Below, one piece after another: positions 61,176-64,000 of a DNA stretch of 64,000 nucleotides. This DNA is from Rhodocyclaceae bacterium (GTDB lineage Bacteria; Pseudomonadota; Gammaproteobacteria; Burkholderiales; Rhodocyclaceae). The position numbers and the translations under genes are program-made. How positions within the stretch are numbered: position 1 is the stretch's first letter; the number at the start of each line of letters is the position of its first letter. The stretch lies in assembly GCA_016791115.1 (NCBI GenBank), contig JAEUNL010000010.1, forward strand, positions 1 through 64,000. Reading direction: 5' to 3'. The notes beneath the pieces are model-generated. The model was not told the DNA's origin. It saw only the letters and a program-made list of their open reading frames with translations, and ran no database searches.

Positions 61176-62657
61176 ATGTTGTCGACCAAACTGGATAACG
61201 GCGCCTCGCCCGTTCCGCGTCAATCTGCAAATCCCATGCGAATCGCCTGCTTCACGATCGCCTCCGGCAATTACGGCGCCTATGTGCGCGTTCTGCTGGA
61301 TTCGCTGCGCGACACCAACCCCGGCTTCTCCCGCTACCTGTGCCTCGCCGACGTTCCACAAGGGGATTCGTCGGAGCGCGCGGATCACTTCCATGTTGTG
61401 CGCGCCGACCAGATCGGCATTCCGCATTTCGAGGATTTCGCGTTCCGCTACGACATCATGGAGTTCAACACGGCGGTCAAGCCAAGCATGTTCAAGTGGC
61501 TGTTCGCCAACACCGATGCCGATGCGGTGATCTACCTCGACCCGGACATCCGGTGCTATGGCGCCCTGAGCGAAGTCGAACGCCTGCTCGCGGATGGCGC
61601 GTCCGTCGTCGCCACGCCGCACGTCATGTCGCCGCTCGAGGACGGCCGCCGGCCGAACGACAGGCACCTGCTGCAGGCTGGGGTGTTCAACCTCGGCTTC
61701 CTTGCCGTGGCGCGCTGCGACGAGTCGGCAAAGTATCTCGACTGGTGGGCACGCCGCATGGCTACCGAGTGCCTCAACGACATCCCCAATGCGCTGTTCG
61801 TCGATCAGAAGTGGTGCGACCTGCTACCGTGCCACGTCGAGCGCCTCGCGGTGCTGCGCCATCCGGGCTACAACGTCGCCTACTGGAATCTGACCGAACG
61901 CAAGGTCGAACCGGCGGAAGACGGCAAGCCGCGCTGCAACGGCAAGCCGCTCGCGTTCTTCCACTTCAGCGGCGTCAATCCGGCGGCACCGGACATCCTC
62001 TCGAAGCACCAGGACCGCTTCGATCTCGCGGACCTGCCTGCCGTGCGCGAACTGGTGCGCGACTACGTTCGGCAGGTCAATGAAGCCGGCTGGCAGCACA
62101 ACCGCAAGACGCCGTACGCCTACGGCGCGTTCGACGACGGCACGCCGATCCCCGAGATCGTGCGCAAGGTCTATCGCCGGCACCATGCGCCCGGCGAGTT
62201 CGGCAGCCTTTCGCCGTTCGCCGTCGGCGCCGCGGCAATTTGCAACGCGCCCGCTAGCGGCCTTGTGGCGATGCCTGACCTGCCGATCAGCCGCGTCATG
62301 CAGGAGATTCATCGCATCCGGCCCGACATCCAGTCGCTGTTCAACCTCGACACGCGCGAGGGTCGGCGCAGCTTCCTCCATTGGTTCGAGGCGTCCGCAG
62401 GACGGGAATACGGCCTGCCGGCGGCGGTCGTCGGCGGCACGATGGCCGCCCATTCTACGCAGGGCGCCGTTCCCCCTGACGCCGCCCCCATGCCAGCGTC
62501 GGATCGCGCCGCCCGCTCAACGACGCGCCGCTATCGACGCATGCTCGCGATCGAGCAGGCCGGTTCGCGCTACCGGTCGTGGTTCCCGGCGCCGCTGCGC
62601 GGCTGGCTCAAGCGCCATTGGGTCGCCTACAAGGCCGGCCTGCTGCGTCGCTTCTGA
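61176..62657 (+). CDS. Glycosyltransferase, DxD (GT-A) type, with C-terminal shared module
   Basis: The 493-residue product has an N-terminal GT-A-like domain (about 20-290): MRIACFTIASGNYGAYVRVL, the metal-binding DPD (Asp122, Asp124) in VIYLDPDIRCYG, GVFNLGFLAV and FVDQKWCDLLP. Residues 366-418 hold a helical module also found at the start of the next protein (ISRVMQEIHRIRPDIQ...LDTREGRR...REYGL). The tail is Pro/Ala-rich. The ATG at 61176 follows the acyltransferase stop by one base; an internal ATG at 61236 fits the GT core as well. Sugar and acceptor are unknown. Confidence 0.82.
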   Translation: MLSTKLDNGASPVPRQSANPMRIACFTIASGNYGAYVRVLLDSLRDTNPGFSRYLCLADVPQGDSSERADHFHVVRADQIGIPHFEDFAFRYDIMEFNTAVKPSMFKWLFANTDADAVIYLDPDIRCYGALSEVERLLADGASVVATPHVMSPLEDGRRPNDRHLLQAGVFNLGFLAVARCDESAKYLDWWARRMATECLNDIPNALFVDQKWCDLLPCHVERLAVLRHPGYNVAYWNLTERKVEPAEDGKPRCNGKPLAFFHFSGVNPAAPDILSKHQDRFDLADLPAVRELVRDYVRQVNEAGWQHNRKTPYAYGAFDDGTPIPEIVRKVYRRHHAPGEFGSLSPFAVGAAAICNAPASGLVAMPDLPISRVMQEIHRIRPDIQSLFNLDTREGRRSFLHWFEASAGREYGLPAAVVGGTMAAHSTQGAVPPDAAPMPASDRAARSTTRRYRRMLAIEQAGSRYRSWFPAPLRGWLKRHWVAYKAGLLRRF

Positions 62658-62668
62658 GGGCCGGCAAC

Positions 62669-64000
62669 ATGAACATGCAATGGCTCGACGCACCGGCCCC
62701 CCTCGCGAAGCAGATCGAGGGCGTCCAAATTTCACGCATGATGCATCTGGTCTGGATGGCGCGCCCCGACCTGCGCAGTGCCTTCGACCTCGACACCGAA
62801 GCGGGACAGCGCCGCTTCGCCGACTGGTTCCAGGTCTCGGCGTTTCGTGAGTACGGCATCACCCCCGCGGCGCCGGGCGCATCGGCGGCGTCCTCCAGCC
62901 GCGATGCCCAGTCGGGCGAAGCCGGCGCGGCCGGGCCCTACGGCCTGCTGCTCCGGTCCGAATCCGCGGCACGCTCGCTGGGTCGTGCGCTGCCGGCGCT
63001 GGTGAGGAAAGCCGGCGTCGCCGCCTGGCAGGGGGCGCTGCGCGCTGCACTTCGCTTCGAAGCCCGCATGGCGCCGCGCGCGCAACCTGTCGCACCGATC
63101 GCATCCGCCAACCCGCCCCGAGTGCCGGACATCGATGTTGCCGGCGATGCCGGCGTCACGCTGGTCGGCTATGCACGCGCCGAAATCGGCATGGGCGAAC
63201 ACGTGCGCATGACGGCGGCCACGCTCGAAGGACGGCCCCTGGCGTGGGGCATCTACAACTACGGCCAGCAGTTGCCGGGGCGGCAGAATGCCACTGCCGA
63301 CGAATCGCGCTTCATTCACGACAATCGGTACAAGTGCAACCTGTTCCATGTCAACGCCGACCAGATGCTGCTGGCGCTGCTCACGCTTGGCCGCGATTTC
63401 TTCGACCGGCGCTACAACATCGGCTACTGGGCCTGGGAACTCGCGCACTGCCCCGAAGAGTGGGATGCGCCGATGTCGCTGGTCGACGAACTGTGGGCGC
63501 CGTCGCGCTTCATCCAGTCGGCATTGGCCGAGCGCGCCCGCGTGCGGGTGGAATACATGCCGCTGTGCGTCGAACTGCCGCAATTCGCACCCGGCACGCG
63601 CGCGCAGTTCGGCCTGCCTGACGACGCCTTCCTGTTCCTGTACACCTTCGATTTCCTGTCCTACGTCGATCGCAAGAATCCGCTCGCGGCGGTGCGCGCG
63701 TTCCGCGCCGCGTTCCCGACCGGCGCCGAGAAAGCGGGCCTCGTCCTCAAGGCGATGAACGCCGACGAATCGAATCCCCGCTGGCGAGAACTCCAGCAGG
63801 CCATCGACGGAGATCCGCGCATCGCAATCATCAATCGCACGTTCGACCGCCATGAAGTGCTGCAACTGTTCGACGTGTGCGACTGCTTCGTTTCGCTGCA
63901 CCGCTCCGAGGGTTTCGGCCGCGGCCCGGCCGAGGCGATGTACCTGGGCAAACCGGTGATCCTGACCGACTATTCCGGCACGACCGACTTCGCCAACGAG
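62669..64000 (+). CDS. Glycosyltransferase (GT-B, GT4-like), partial at right edge
   Basis: The 444 codons visible start MNMQWLDAPAPL and are open at the right edge. Residues 16-68 form the same helical module as in the preceding protein (ISRMMHLVWMARPDLR...LDTEAGQR...REYGI). A Pro/Ala linker (about 70-155) leads to a GT-B domain starting VTLVGYARAEIGMGEHVRM, with NIGYWAWELAHCPEEWDAPM, LWAPSRFIQ, and the nucleotide-sugar-binding CFVSLHRSEGFGRGPAEAM, where the glutamates mark a retaining GT4-type enzyme. It begins 11 bases after the previous gene. Donor and acceptor sugars are unknown. Confidence 0.85.
   Translation, partial: MNMQWLDAPAPLAKQIEGVQISRMMHLVWMARPDLRSAFDLDTEAGQRRFADWFQVSAFREYGITPAAPGASAASSSRDAQSGEAGAAGPYGLLLRSESAARSLGRALPALVRKAGVAAWQGALRAALRFEARMAPRAQPVAPIASANPPRVPDIDVAGDAGVTLVGYARAEIGMGEHVRMTAATLEGRPLAWGIYNYGQQLPGRQNATADESRFIHDNRYKCNLFHVNADQMLLALLTLGRDFFDRRYNIGYWAWELAHCPEEWDAPMSLVDELWAPSRFIQSALAERARVRVEYMPLCVELPQFAPGTRAQFGLPDDAFLFLYTFDFLSYVDRKNPLAAVRAFRAAFPTGAEKAGLVLKAMNADESNPRWRELQQAIDGDPRIAIINRTFDRHEVLQLFDVCDCFVSLHRSEGFGRGPAEAMYLGKPVILTDYSGTTDFANE

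Overview
The window is 64 kb of GC-rich DNA from a Gram-negative bacterium, most likely a betaproteobacterium. The best evidence is the unbroken minus-strand series rpsB-tsf-pyrH-frr-uppS-cdsA-dxr-rseP-bamA-skp-lpxD-fabZ-lpxA-lpxB-rnhB, together with map-glnD, smc-zipA-ligA and dapC-dapD-pilU-dapE-prmB. These gene orders are typical of Betaproteobacteria. The order within the class (Rhodocyclales, Burkholderiales or Nitrosomonadales) cannot be settled from this sequence alone. I saw no rRNA, tRNA, CRISPR array, insertion sequence or prophage gene.

Layout. 1-12 kb is an accessory stretch: a NosD-type beta-helix gene cut by the left edge, a zinc alcohol dehydrogenase, an ankyrin protein, a lipoprotein, a secreted beta-helix protein, a secreted unknown, a CorC/HlyC-type membrane protein, an orphan histidine kinase, a short run of envelope genes (including a DUF922 zinc peptidase-like protein) and an HtrA-like protease. 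12.2-27.4 kb is one co-directional block, read leftwards from a promoter upstream of rpsB. It joins translation, isoprenoid and phospholipid precursors, outer-membrane assembly and lipid A synthesis, and many of its genes overlap by 4 bases (ATGA). It ends in rnhB, a CopD-like membrane gene and an unknown gene, and is closed by a perfect 14-bp inverted repeat. 27.7-31.2 kb reads rightwards (map, glnD). 31.2-34.0 kb reads leftwards: a GYF_2/seven-bladed-propeller protein, def and a methylthioadenosine/methylthioinosine phosphorylase. typA and a 58-residue membrane ORF follow on the plus strand. 36.4-45.0 kb is a leftward block smc-zipA-ligA-galU-hpt-unknown. 45.2-52.1 kb holds queF, an EamA transporter and the dapC-dapD-pilU-dapE-prmB run. 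A large four-PAS sensor kinase overlaps a single-domain response regulator, followed by a convergent glutathione peroxidase.

56.7-64.0 kb is the start of a surface-polysaccharide cluster of the ABC-exporter type. A Wzt ATPase with a C-terminal glycan-binding domain overlaps by 4 bases a WbdD-like methyltransferase-kinase with a long coiled coil. An OafA-type acyltransferase and two glycosyltransferases follow, and the second is cut by the right edge. In the established E. coli O9a model, the kinase-methyltransferase caps the growing chain, its coiled coil sets chain length, and the Wzt C-terminal domain reads the cap. The same logic is suggested here. The permease partner (wzm) is not next to wzt.

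The most unusual signals are these: the WbdD-like coiled coil is built from copies of one segment whose spacing falls by 11 and then 7 residues; a module of about 50 residues is shared between the C-terminus of one glycosyltransferase and the N-terminus of the next; and the propeller protein appears to close its ring by joining its two ends.
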